This document shows, one piece after another, positions 5,103 through 5,420 of a DNA stretch of 5,420 nt; position 1 is the stretch's first letter; each line of letters begins with the position of its first letter. The position numbers and the translations under genes were made by a program. Origin of the DNA: JAHDDW01 sp964648795 (GTDB taxonomy: Bacteria > Actinomycetota > Acidimicrobiia > Acidimicrobiales > SZUA-35); assembly GCA_964648795.1 (NCBI GenBank), contig CAZYMB010000032.1, positions 1-5,420 on the forward strand, written 5' to 3'. A model generated the notes under the pieces. It was given only the letters and a program-made list of their open reading frames with translations, was not told the origin of the DNA and did not search any database.

Positions 5103-5420
5103 CTATAGCGCAGCCAAATCAGTAGCTAGCTGGGCTCGGTCTACTTTGCCGCTGGCAGTTTTTGGGACTTTACCAACATTGTGAAACTGCTTTGGCACGT
5201 ACCAGGCTGGCAAGGTTTCTTTGATCCAGTCAGCTAGGTCATCAGTTGGCACGAGCATGCCAGTCGTTGGCACAACGACAGCGTGGACAGCGTTGCCCCA
5301 GTCTTTAGATGGAACAGAACCTACAGCAGCATCTCGGATACCTGGGTGTGCTTTGAGTCTTTGTTCCAATAACTCAGGCGAAACATCTTCGCCCCCTGTG
5401 CGAATTAACAGTGACTTGCG
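5103..5420 (-). CDS. ANL-superfamily adenylating enzyme (acyl-CoA synthetase-like), C-terminal part only
   Basis: The open frame runs to the window edge with no stop; 105 residues of the C-terminus are visible and the rest lies beyond 5420. The first visible residues, RKSLLIRTGGEDVSPELLE, match the A8 hinge motif of the family (normally R-K-x-I-x-x-G-G-E-N-V-x-P-x-E-E). The segment HPGIRDAAVGSVPSKDWGN follows, and then the A10 motif PKTASGKVDR, whose lysine (codon at 5145-5147) is the expected catalytic residue for adenylation. This mobile C-terminal domain closes over the active site during acyl-AMP formation and thioesterification in acyl-CoA synthetases and MenE-like ligases. The substrate cannot be told, since the N-terminal pocket is absent. 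A TTG at 5367-5369 lies inside the conserved domain and is not the true start. The gene converges on the nucleotidyltransferase gene. Confidence 0.92.
   Translation of the reverse strand, partial: RKSLLIRTGGEDVSPELLEQRLKAHPGIRDAAVGSVPSKDWGNAVHAVVVPTTGMLVPTDDLADWIKETLPAWYVPKQFHNVGKVPKTASGKVDRAQLATDLAAL

Overview
This 5.4 kb window carries five protein-coding genes on both strands, the last cut by the window edge. Composition is moderate in GC, about half by eye and not counted. The best taxonomic clue is the first gene, a DUF222/HNH endonuclease-type protein of the '13E12 repeat' group, which is largely confined to Actinomycetota. Its C-terminal sequence (MYSTC...GC...CQLHHI..W..GGKTD..NLVPLCSHHHHKVHEGGW) resembles the Acidimicrobiia version from memory. 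I therefore suggest an acidimicrobial-type actinobacterium of moderate GC; this is inference, not proof.

Layout. Positions 16-1380 (+): DUF222/HNH protein. 1381-1560: short convergent gap with a degenerate 9-bp tandem repeat and a small hairpin. 1561-2355 (-): unrecognised protein with a two-helix membrane hairpin and a soluble C-terminal domain. 2440-3864 (-): SulP-family anion transporter with a Ser/Thr/Asn/Asp-rich N-terminal tail and no STAS domain. 3865-4054: divergent promoter region. 4055-4876 (+): sugar-phosphate-type nucleotidyltransferase, probably translated from a nearly leaderless mRNA. 4877-5102: convergent gap unusually rich in repeats and inverted repeats. 5103-5420 (-): C-terminal domain of an acyl-CoA-synthetase-like (ANL superfamily) adenylating enzyme that continues beyond the window.

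The genes do not form one pathway. Orientation changes at three of the four junctions, and only the two minus-strand genes (SulP and the small membrane protein, 84 bp apart) could share a transcript. The HNH gene looks like an accessory gene; the others look like ordinary metabolic or transport genes.

The most interesting non-coding stretch is 4856-5102. The last 21 bp of the nucleotidyltransferase gene, including its stop codon, recur exactly 73 bp downstream. Two tight hairpins lie between the copies, one with a GCGAAGC tip and one with a GAAA tetraloop. A perfect 9-bp inverted repeat encloses both hairpins and the second copy, giving a plausible four-way-junction RNA. A second set of nested inverted repeats follows up to the stop codon of the last gene. 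I found no CRISPR array, rRNA, tRNA, complete insertion sequence or recognisable defence system.
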